This document shows positions 1 to 5,360 of a stretch of DNA of 10,000 nt, piece after piece; position 1 is the stretch's first letter, and every line of letters begins with the position of its first letter. The notes under the pieces are model-generated. The model was given only the letters and a program-made list of their open reading frames with translations. It was not told the origin of the DNA and did not search any database. A program made the position numbers and the translations under genes. Source of the stretch: Thiobacillus sp. (GTDB lineage: Bacteria > Pseudomonadota > Gammaproteobacteria > Burkholderiales > Thiobacillaceae); the NCBI GenBank assembly GCA_020216925.1, contig JAIWOL010000122.1, positions 1 through 10,000 of the forward strand, in the 5' to 3' direction.

Positions 1-89
1 GTGCTTCGTTTCCAACGATGGCCTCCTTGCGAACAAGGGGGGTCAATTCCTCGTGTCGCCAGGGGGTCAATTTACGGTGTCGCCTGACA
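1..89 (-). mobile_element. End of an IS21-like insertion sequence (partial)
   Basis: Reading down the minus strand, recognisable histidine-kinase coding stops near base 90 and foreign-looking sequence starts with TGTCAGGCGACACC at base 89. It begins with TG, as IS21-family ends do (TG...CA). It holds two direct repeats of a GGCGACAC...AATTGACCCCC unit, and IS21 elements carry multiple terminal repeats at their ends. Next come AAGGAGG (28-22), six bases, and TTG at 15-13. That is a plausible start for the transposase gene istA, of which only five codons (TTG GAA ACG AAG CAC) lie inside the window. Seen: the break in kinase homology, the repeats, the Shine-Dalgarno. Known: IS21 end structure. 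Inferred: the family and the exact boundary. The other end and the target duplication lie outside, so a different family with internal repeats remains possible. Confidence 0.6.
38..84 (-). repeat. Two direct repeats, 24-bp period, at the element end
   Basis: On the plus strand, bases 38-60 and 62-84 are two 23-base copies that share GGGGGTCAATT at one side and GTGTCGCC at the other and differ only in the four bases between (19 of 23 identical). The spacing and the AATTGACCCCC core on the minus strand resemble the transposase-binding terminal repeats of IS21-like elements. They may also lie over the promoter of the transposase gene. Their function is inferred from position. Confidence 0.7.
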
Positions 90-1255
90 AGGACAAACGC
101 CAGCGAGGCATCGAGATCGACCCGCACGATCACCTGCCCGCCTGGCCGGCCATATCGAATGGCGTTGCCGACCAGGTTGCCCAGCGCGGTTTCCAGCGTG
201 TGATGTGCACATCCGACCGGGACCCGATCCGGGCCGCGATAGACAAGCCGGATGGATTTTTCCCGCGCTTCCCGCGCATGGGCCGCCAGAACATCGCGCA
301 CCACATCGGCCACGTCGGCAGGCTCCCCTTTGTCAGCCTTTGCTTCAAAGCGGGCCAGCGTCAGCAACTGGTTGACCAGCCGATTGGCCCGCCCGAGTCC
401 GGCCTGCAATCCGCGCTCGGCTTCCGATCGCGCTTCCGGCGTCTGCGCATGCAGGACGTCGCCAACCTGAGCACTGATCACCGCCAGCGGCGTGCGCAAC
501 TCGTGTGCCGCATCGGCCAGAAAATTGCGTTCACGGCGCAACAGCTCATCCAGCTTGAGAAATGTGCCGTTGACCTCCGTGACCACGGGCTGCAATTCCG
601 CCACGAGTTCACCCATGCGGACGGGAGTCAGATCGTCGGGTTTGCGCGCCGCCAGTTCGTCCGAGAGTTTGCGCATGGGCTTGAGGCCACAGCGCACCAC
701 GAAAAGCACGGGCAGCAATAGCAGCGGCAAGCCCACCAGTAGCGGGGCAACGACACTGGCCGGGCTCAGCATCACGCTGTTGAAGTCGGCACGGCGGCCA
801 TGCTCGGTCTGCATCACATCGATTCTGAATTTTCGGTTGTCTGTCCAGCGCGTGTAGACGCGATAGGCCTCGCCTGCCAGCACCGCATCGTGAAAACCGG
901 CGGCATCGGGGTCGGCCGGTTTCGCACGCGGCACATTCGGGCTGCCCGCCACCCAGTTACCCCCTGCATCCCACAAGTTGAATCCTGCTGCGTCCTTGTG
1001 TTCCGTTTCGCCCGCAAACTCGGACACAACGAGATTCACGCCGTACAAGGACTGCGTCAGTTGCGCCGGCGTCATATCCTCCCCGGCAACCTTGGCCAGG
1101 CCCTCGGCAAACACATGCAGCTGCCGGTCGAATCCCCCCGTAGCCGGCCAGTACATCAGTGCGATGCCAATGCCATAGATCGCTGCCCAGACAAGTGCGC
1201 TGGCAGTAACAACGGTCACCACCAGTACATTCGACAGCGAGGGAGAGGTTTTCAT
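90..1255 (-). pseudogene. QseC/TctE-like sensor histidine kinase, truncated by an insertion
   Basis: Inner-membrane sensor kinase, partner of the response regulator just upstream, whose TGA it overlaps by four bases (ATGA, 1255-1252). About 389 native residues remain: TM1 roughly 10-34, a periplasmic segment about 38-165 that looks like the QseC-type sensor domain, TM2 about 167-187, a HAMP-like linker, and the H box with AHELRTPL at 250-257 (phospho-acceptor His251). The N box is at about 359-368 (NLVGNAIRY, Asn364). Homology stops after LAFVL, just where a DDGPGI-type G1 box would be expected. The reading frame runs on into the inserted DNA (VRRHRKLTPWRHEELTP and further) without a stop to the window edge. 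The G1, F and G2 boxes and the ATP lid are therefore missing from the visible protein, and autophosphorylation is predicted lost. The ATG has no strong Shine-Dalgarno of its own, which suggests coupling to the regulator gene. Confidence 0.85.
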
Positions 1256-1914
1256 TCTGCGAGACAATATCCCACACCTCGCACGGTCTGGATGATGCCG
1301 TTCCCGAGCTTGCGGCGCAGGTTATGGATATGCCAGTCGAGCGTGCTGAATTCGAGTGGTTCGCCCCAGGGTTGCAACATGCTCGCCATGCGGTGCTTGG
1401 GCACCACCTCGCCGGCGTTGCGAGCCAGTTCCTGGACGATCTGGAATTCGCGCGGCGACAGTGCAACCGGCGCGCCGTCCAGCGTGATTTCCCGCCGGCC
1501 GACATGGATCCTGAGTTTTCCGAATTCCCAGATCGATGACGCCTGCCCCGCCGCGCGCCGGGTCACGGCGCGGATGCGCGAGGCCAGTTCCTCGGTCGCC
1601 ACGGGTTTGATGACATAGTCATCCGCACCCGCGTCCAGGCCATCAATACGCGAGGCGACGGCGTCGCGCGCGGTGAGCACGATCACCGGAAAACTCCGCT
1701 GGTTTCCGCGCCAATAGCGAAGCAGGTCCAGCCCCTGGCCATCCGGCAACCCCAGGTCCAGCACCACACAATCAAAATCCGTCCTCTGTCCGCCCGTGTG
1801 CGCGCGCGCATCCCTGAGGCTGCGCACCCAGGTACAGGCGTAGCCCTGCGCGTTCAGCGAACGCTGCAACGCCGCGCCCAGATCGATGTCGTCTTCGACG
1901 AGCAGCAGGTGCAT
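1252..1914 (-). CDS. OmpR/PhoB-family response regulator (QseB-like)
   Basis: A 220-residue cytoplasmic DNA-binding regulator, the normal length for the family. Residues 1-115 are the receiver domain: acidic pair EDD at 7-9, phospho-acceptor Asp53 in VVLDLGLPDG, conserved Thr81 in VLTARD and Lys103 in VIKPV. Residues about 125-220 are the winged-helix effector domain, with LSPREFQIVQELARN and the C-terminal NLRRKLG and TVRGVGY motifs. The start follows the hydrolase stop by six bases, and AAGG (1927-1924) overlapping that stop serves as ribosome binding site. The stop overlaps the kinase start. Sequence style and gene order (regulator then kinase) fit the QseB/QseC, TctD/TctE and BasR groups; which one is uncertain, so no symbol is given. 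Because its kinase is interrupted, it may now act unphosphorylated or be fed by another kinase or by acetyl phosphate (inference). Its targets are not known; the operon it sits in is an obvious candidate. Confidence 0.93.
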   Translation of the reverse strand: MHLLLVEDDIDLGAALQRSLNAQGYACTWVRSLRDARAHTGGQRTDFDCVVLDLGLPDGQGLDLLRYWRGNQRSFPVIVLTARDAVASRIDGLDAGADDYVIKPVATEELASRIRAVTRRAAGQASSIWEFGKLRIHVGRREITLDGAPVALSPREFQIVQELARNAGEVVPKHRMASMLQPWGEPLEFSTLDWHIHNLRRKLGNGIIQTVRGVGYCLAE

Positions 1915-1920
1915 GCCGGC

Positions 1921-2733
1921 TTACCTTGTGCTTGCCGCAGCCGGGCGGCTCGCCTTGACTGCATCGCGTAGCGCCGCGACCACTGCTTCCGGCTTTTCCA
2001 GCGGAATCGCATGGCCGCTGTCAACCCAGATCTGGGTCGCGCCCGGATACAGGCGGATGAGGTCGCGGCGCTTTTCGTTGGCGTCCACGGCCAGCGCGGA
2101 GGTCTCGCGCAGCGGCTGCTCTGCGCTCAGAATGAATACAGGCATGCCGGTCGGTGGCGGCAAATCGAGCACTGCCTGGCCCGTGACATTGATCTGGTCG
2201 AGTTCGGCCTTGGCCGCGGCGTGGGTGGCCACGCCCATCGTGGCGCGCAGCCACAGCGGCCAGTTTTCCCGCGCGCCGGCACCCTTCATCTGCTCGGGGT
2301 GGGTGGAATCGACCAGGACGAGCGCTGCCACTTCGTCCGGATAACGCCGCGCGTAGAGTTGCATGTACAGTCCGCCGAGCGAGTGCCCGACCAGCACATA
2401 GGGCGGAGGCAGACCAAGATCGTGCAGCGCGGCACGCAATTCCGCCACCACATGCATACCGTCGCGAGACGAGGCAGCCGGCGCACTATCGCCGTATCCG
2501 GGGCGGTTGTAGGCGAAGGCGGTGGTCTCTTTTGCGATTTCGGGCAACACCCTGGCCCACCAGTCCATCGTCCCGCCCAGCCCGTTCTCGAACACGACGA
2601 CAGGCCTACCCTGGCCGGCCAGCGCATACTGCACACGCTGGCCCCCCAAATGCTGCGTGCGCGCATCGGGGAGGCCCGCGCAGCCCGAGAGCAACAGCGC
2701 GCCCAGTACCACGCTTCGCAGCAGGCCATTCAT
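1921..2733 (-). CDS. Alpha/beta-hydrolase with lipoprotein signal peptide
   Basis: 270 residues, predicted lipid-anchored envelope hydrolase. The start at 2733 (MNGLLRSVVLGALLLSGC) gives a compact lipoprotein signal with lipobox LSGC and Cys18; an in-frame upstream ATG at 2811 would put 26 unlikely residues before it. After the signal comes an alpha/beta-hydrolase fold: oxyanion-side ENGLGGT at 49-55, NRPGYGDS at 76-83, nucleophile elbow GHSLGG at 116-121 (Ser118), then a cap-like region about 145-195, and catalytic His241 in DSGHAIP. The acid residue cannot be fixed by eye. Family members include esterases, lipases, haloperoxidase-like and C-C-bond hydrolases, so the substrate is open. It lies 19 bases after a small lipoprotein gene and 6 bases before the regulator gene, so it is probably co-transcribed with a signalling pair. 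A lipid-anchored hydrolase next to exported proteins suggests work on an extracellular or envelope ester (inference). Confidence 0.88.
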   Translation of the reverse strand: MNGLLRSVVLGALLLSGCAGLPDARTQHLGGQRVQYALAGQGRPVVVFENGLGGTMDWWARVLPEIAKETTAFAYNRPGYGDSAPAASSRDGMHVVAELRAALHDLGLPPPYVLVGHSLGGLYMQLYARRYPDEVAALVLVDSTHPEQMKGAGARENWPLWLRATMGVATHAAAKAELDQINVTGQAVLDLPPPTGMPVFILSAEQPLRETSALAVDANEKRRDLIRLYPGATQIWVDSGHAIPLEKPEAVVAALRDAVKASRPAAASTR

Positions 2734-2752
2734 CCGTCCGTTCCCCTGTCTG

Positions 2753-2971
2753 TCAATCGGTACAGCCCTTGGCATTGTGACGTTCGAGCAACTGCGCGCG
2801 CGCCTGCACATAGGCCTCGTAAGTTTCGCTCACGCCCCCGCAACCCTGCTGGCCGGGCCGCTCCAGACAATGTTGCCACACCAGCCCGTCGTATATCCCC
2901 TGCCGGACGCCCGCTGCCGTGCATCCGGCCAGCAGGCATGCCAGCAAGGCCGATACAGCCTGCCGCGCCAC
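2753..2971 (-). CDS. Small putative lipoprotein, 72 residues, GTG start
   Basis: Not recognised. From a GTG at 2971 the product is a short lipoprotein: signal ARQAVSALLACLLAGC with lipobox LAGC (Cys17), then a mature part of 56 residues with three further cysteines (35, 44, 70) and a short helical stretch around 47-66. The longer in-frame version from ATG 3058 would put 29 extra residues, rich in Trp, Gly and Arg, ahead of the signal and would overlap the previous gene by 83 bases, so I prefer GTG. AAGGTG, which overlaps the TGA of the preceding PEP-CTERM gene (2978-2976), lies at a good distance, and the gap between the two genes is only four bases. The hydrolase gene begins 19 bases downstream. 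The cysteines could form disulfides in the periplasm (inference). That the gene is real rests on the signal peptide, the ribosome site and the tight packing. Confidence 0.65.
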   Translation of the reverse strand: MARQAVSALLACLLAGCTAAGVRQGIYDGLVWQHCLERPGQQGCGGVSETYEAYVQARAQLLERHNAKGCTD

Positions 2972-2975
2972 TTGA

Positions 2976-3557
2976 TCACACCTTGCCAACCCGCTGCGCA
3001 GCGCCACGCCGCCAGGCCAGTCCGCCCAGAAGCCCCAGCCCCGCCGCAAACTGCACATACGTTGCCGGCTCGGGCACCGGCGTCAGCGTGGTGTAGGTCA
3101 GATTGTCGACGATGAAGCCATCCGACGACGCGTAGTTGAACCGTATTTCATCAACCAGACCCGAATAGCCCGAGGCCAGCCAGTACATCGAATCAGACGG
3201 CTGTGCGTCACTGTCGATGAGGACACTGTGAACGACCGCGCCCTGATACAGCAGGCTGAACGGGCTCACGATCCCGTTGGCCACCCAGTAATTGATGTAC
3301 AGACCATCAAACACGACCGGAGCGGCGTCGAAATGCAGCGAGCCCTCCCGTGCATGAACCAGATTGCTCCCCAGCGCCTGGCTGTTCCCGGTGGACAACC
3401 GGCCGAAATTCTCCCAGCCCGACACGCCGCCATAGCCGCTGATCAGTTCCCAGTCGACCGATATGTCTTCAAACCCCACCACCACCTGGCCCGCTGCGGC
3501 TGGCTGGGCCAGCATGGCCAGTAAGCTCAAGGGAAGTGCGCATATTTTGATCTTCAT
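2976..3557 (-). CDS. PEP-CTERM sorting-domain exported protein
   Basis: About 193 residues, predicted secreted. An N-terminal Sec signal (KIKICALPLSLLAMLAQPAAAG, cleavage near AAA-G) is followed by a beta-rich middle, including YINYWVANG, EIRFNY and GFIVDNLTY; the last is a pattern common in jelly-roll-like domains of PEP-CTERM proteins. The C-terminus is a standard PEP-CTERM domain: VPEPATY, a hydrophobic helix AAGLGLLGGLAW, then RR. Such domains are recognised by an exosortase (XrtA/EpsH type), processed at the membrane and released to the surface or matrix; no exosortase gene is in the window. Two adjacent ATG codons begin at 3560 and 3557. AAAGGA fits the second better, and the first gives an ATGA overlap with the upstream gene; either way translation is coupled. 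It is the second of two PEP-CTERM genes in the operon. A structural or carbohydrate-binding role in extracellular polysaccharide is inference. Confidence 0.88.
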   Translation of the reverse strand: MKIKICALPLSLLAMLAQPAAAGQVVVGFEDISVDWELISGYGGVSGWENFGRLSTGNSQALGSNLVHAREGSLHFDAAPVVFDGLYINYWVANGIVSPFSLLYQGAVVHSVLIDSDAQPSDSMYWLASGYSGLVDEIRFNYASSDGFIVDNLTYTTLTPVPEPATYVQFAAGLGLLGGLAWRRGAAQRVGKV

Positions 3558-4342
3558 CATTTTTCCTTTAACTGGTTTGCTGGCTTGGATGGCGGATTAG
3601 CTTGTATGCGGGATCGGGCACTGCCCTCATTCGCACGTCTGCGCACGGCAAACCCGATCAGCCCGAGGCCGGCAAGAAACAAGGCATAGGTCTCGGCTTC
3701 TGGAACCGCTGCCACGTCACCATCACGGACAGCCCAGACGTAATACTGCGTACCTTTGCTGATGTAGTTCTGGCTGCCCACACTGGTGGAGAAATGCCAG
3801 GCATGTGTCTCGGGCGCGCCACCCGTACCTTGATAGGGCGTACCTGACCAGTAGCCGAAAGACTGGATGTTGCGAAACAGACTTTCATCTGCCGTGTTGG
3901 CCGGATCGTCGACGAGCCCATAGCCAGACTGTTGCAAGCCGCGACTGTCGACGAATGCGCGATTACCAAAATCAACGTAGTACAGGTGCGCGAGTTCGGA
4001 ACTCGCCACCGAAAGGTTGTAACCGCAGTCTGTACCGCTGTAGGCGTAGTCGCAGCCCGCAACTCCGAGGTCGAAGGTTTCTGGCAAGCGCCAGTCGCTG
4101 TACGTTACGCCGCGCACGCTGTCGAAATAGGACAGATTGTTCACCCAGGCCATCGCATTGATCCAGCTCATCTTGCCGTCCGCGTCCTGGCCGCTGGTTT
4201 TGGCATAGTTGGCGTCCTGTAGCCAGGTCACATCCAGCACGTCGTCGTAGATCAGGCCGCCCCCGCGATCATGGAGCCCGGCATGTGCCGTACCCGAGGC
4301 CAAGGCAGCAACCAGCAGGCACTGCAAGACATACGGTCTCAT
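3557..4342 (-). CDS. DUF1566 (Lcl-type) PEP-CTERM exported protein
   Basis: 261 residues from ATG 4342, chosen because CAGGAG lies seven bases upstream and a Sec signal (MRPYVLQCLLVAALASGTAHA) starts there; the longer form from 4375 adds 11 residues before the signal. Residues about 30-210 look like a DUF1566/Lcl domain: a DDVLDVTWLQDANYA opening, SWINAMAWVNNL, the YSDWRLP signature at 81-87, GYWSGTPY at 163-170 and a closing YVWAVRDGD at 201-209. This domain is frequent in exported proteins of Betaproteobacteria; its biochemical role is not established. Residues 213-236 form the sorting domain: VPEAETYALFLAGLGLIG, then RRR. The motif reads PEA instead of PEP, a variant I regard as tolerated in this group. 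Odd: 25 polar residues follow the RRR (ANEGSARSR onward), whereas the domain normally closes the protein within a few residues. The stop overlaps the next PEP-CTERM start. Confidence 0.88.
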   Translation of the reverse strand: MRPYVLQCLLVAALASGTAHAGLHDRGGGLIYDDVLDVTWLQDANYAKTSGQDADGKMSWINAMAWVNNLSYFDSVRGVTYSDWRLPETFDLGVAGCDYAYSGTDCGYNLSVASSELAHLYYVDFGNRAFVDSRGLQQSGYGLVDDPANTADESLFRNIQSFGYWSGTPYQGTGGAPETHAWHFSTSVGSQNYISKGTQYYVWAVRDGDVAAVPEAETYALFLAGLGLIGFAVRRRANEGSARSRIQANPPSKPANQLKEK

Positions 4343-4364
4343 TGATTTCTCCTGACTGCGATAC

Positions 4365-4760
4365 TCATTCGACATCCCGTTTCCCGTACAGCGCCTGTTT
4401 GAAATCCTCCACCACCGACGGCTCCCAGTCGCGATCCACGAACTGGGTCTGCAATGGTTTCCTGCTCACAATCGTGACTGTGTAGCGAGGTGCGGATTCA
4501 TCTGTCGGCTGGATGAAAAAGCCCACCACTTTTCCGGGTGTGCCATTGACGACGCGGGACTTGATCACGCCGGAGGGTCGATGGCTTTCGACGATGACCA
4601 TGTCGTTGCTCATGGCCAGGGTTGCGGCCTGCCAAATCTGCGCATAGCTCCGCCCGCTGACCGAAAAACTTTTTCCGCCGCCATTGCTGAGCTGGAGGCT
4701 GTCGGTGCCCGCACATGCGGACAAGGCGATACAAGCCAGCAGAGCAATCATGGGCTGCAT
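4365..4760 (-). CDS. Putative lipoprotein, 131 residues, unknown function
   Basis: Not recognised. The N-terminus is a clear lipoprotein signal (MQPMIALLACIALSAC, lipobox LSAC, Cys16), so the product should be lipid-anchored in the envelope. The mature part has SYAQIWQAATLAMS (39-52), then DMVIVESHRPSGVIKSRVVN and a strand pair around 83-100. This order (helix, strand, SG turn, strands) resembles small helix-grip or BamC-like lipoprotein domains, a loose structural impression only. The start ATG lies four bases after the stop of the upstream lipoprotein gene, with only a weak GGA-type ribosome site, so translation is probably coupled. An ATG three codons on (4751) would shorten the signal and is less likely. 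The PEP-CTERM gene starts 22 bases downstream. Confidence 0.8.
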   Translation of the reverse strand: MQPMIALLACIALSACAGTDSLQLSNGGGKSFSVSGRSYAQIWQAATLAMSNDMVIVESHRPSGVIKSRVVNGTPGKVVGFFIQPTDESAPRYTVTIVSRKPLQTQFVDRDWEPSVVEDFKQALYGKRDVE

Positions 4761-4764
4761 GTGC

Positions 4765-5277
4765 TTATTTCCGGAGGTCCGGCTGCGGCTGGCGGCCCGA
4801 ACAGCGAAAGATGATGACCTTGCTGCGACTACAGCTTGGCGTCAGCTGAACGCTTCCCACATAGTGCGCCTTGACATTGCCCAGGCCCTCGTGCCGGATC
4901 GAATACTGATCCTTTCCGCCGCACGCTTCATCGATGGCGGCAAGCGCCTCGTTCCTTCTTGCCTGGACGAGCGCGGGCAGACCCGCATCGCAGTAGTTGA
5001 CCTCGCCGGTCGGCTTGGGCGTCTTGTTCGAGAAATACGCTCTCAGTTCCGAAGGCGCAACCATGGTTGGAATGGTGCCGGCCGTGCTCATATTGGCTTG
5101 TTCTTCCGGGGTGTAGATATGCACCTTGGCGGCATTGCTGAACAACATGCCGCCGCCAGCCCCGGGGTCGGCCGCGCAGCCCGACAGCACGCATCCGCAC
5201 AACAGGGCAATGCCGGTCAATGGGGCGATGCCGCCCAACGCCAGTCCCGGCCTGGTTACGATTGATGGAAGACGCAT
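4765..5277 (-). CDS. Putative lipoprotein, 170 residues, first gene of the cluster
   Basis: Not recognised. It has a long N-terminal signal ending in CVLSGC (lipobox LSGC, Cys34), with a hydrophobic core IAPLTGIALLCGCVL. The mature part starts with a Gly-rich linker (DPGAGGG), then HIYTPEEQANMS, a PSELRAYFSNKTPKPTGEVNYCDAGL stretch read in short pieces at 75-100, a helix ALVQARRNEALAAIDEAC (102-119) and a C-terminal strand region (KAHYVGSVQL, SKVIIFRC). Four mature cysteines besides the anchor (96, 119, 149, 159) suggest two disulfides in the periplasm (inference). The Shine-Dalgarno is weak and the 83-base leader contains an inverted repeat close to the ATG. It heads a run of eight genes and precedes the 131-residue lipoprotein by four bases; the two may work as a pair. 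Confidence 0.8.
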   Translation of the reverse strand: MRLPSIVTRPGLALGGIAPLTGIALLCGCVLSGCAADPGAGGGMLFSNAAKVHIYTPEEQANMSTAGTIPTMVAPSELRAYFSNKTPKPTGEVNYCDAGLPALVQARRNEALAAIDEACGGKDQYSIRHEGLGNVKAHYVGSVQLTPSCSRSKVIIFRCSGRQPQPDLRK

Positions 5278-5360
5278 ATTTGGCCGCTTTCAGAACATCG
5301 ATAGCGGCACTTTACGTTCCGTATTCTTGGGAATTGCTTTGGGTCTGGCCGACCCTTGGT
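5278..5360 (-). promoter_or_regulatory. Leader between hemN and the lipoprotein/PEP-CTERM cluster
   Basis: This 83-base gap is the only sizeable non-coding stretch before the eight-gene cluster, so any cluster-specific promoter should lie here or inside the 3' end of hemN. I see no convincing -35/-10 pair. A GG...GC arrangement at GGCCAGACCCAAAGC has 11 bases between the pairs, not the 10 of a sigma-54 promoter, and lacks the rest of the consensus. Two inverted repeats are present: a 5-bp stem at 5341-5355 just after the hemN stop, and GCCGCT/AGCGGC at 5283-5308 next to the ATG. Read-through from hemN cannot be excluded. Confidence 0.35.
5341..5355 (-). terminator. Weak hairpin after hemN (not a clear terminator)
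   Basis: On the minus strand GGGTC-GGCCA-GACCC forms a 5-bp G+C-rich stem with a 5-base loop, five bases after the hemN TAA. There is no T-run behind it (AAAGCAATT follows), so it is not a standard intrinsic terminator. It may slow or partly attenuate transcription into the next genes, or be incidental. Confidence 0.25.

Noticed and set aside
957..1505. Minus-strand frame of 182 codons bridging the regulator and kinase
   Set aside because: Shadow frame; the regulator and kinase both read through in their own frames with conserved motifs.
800..1618. Plus-strand open frame of 272 codons across the kinase and regulator
   Set aside because: Antisense to two genes with clear family motifs; no recognisable protein features.
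2011..3096. Long open frame on the plus strand (361 codons) opposite the hydrolase and small lipoprotein
   Set aside because: It is antisense to a well-supported hydrolase with catalytic motifs and shows no domain-like sequence; long antisense frames are common in G+C-rich DNA.
5278..5360. Sigma-54 promoter, as seen before some PEP-CTERM genes
   Set aside because: The only GG...GC pair has 11 bases between and lacks the TGGCA/TTGCT context.
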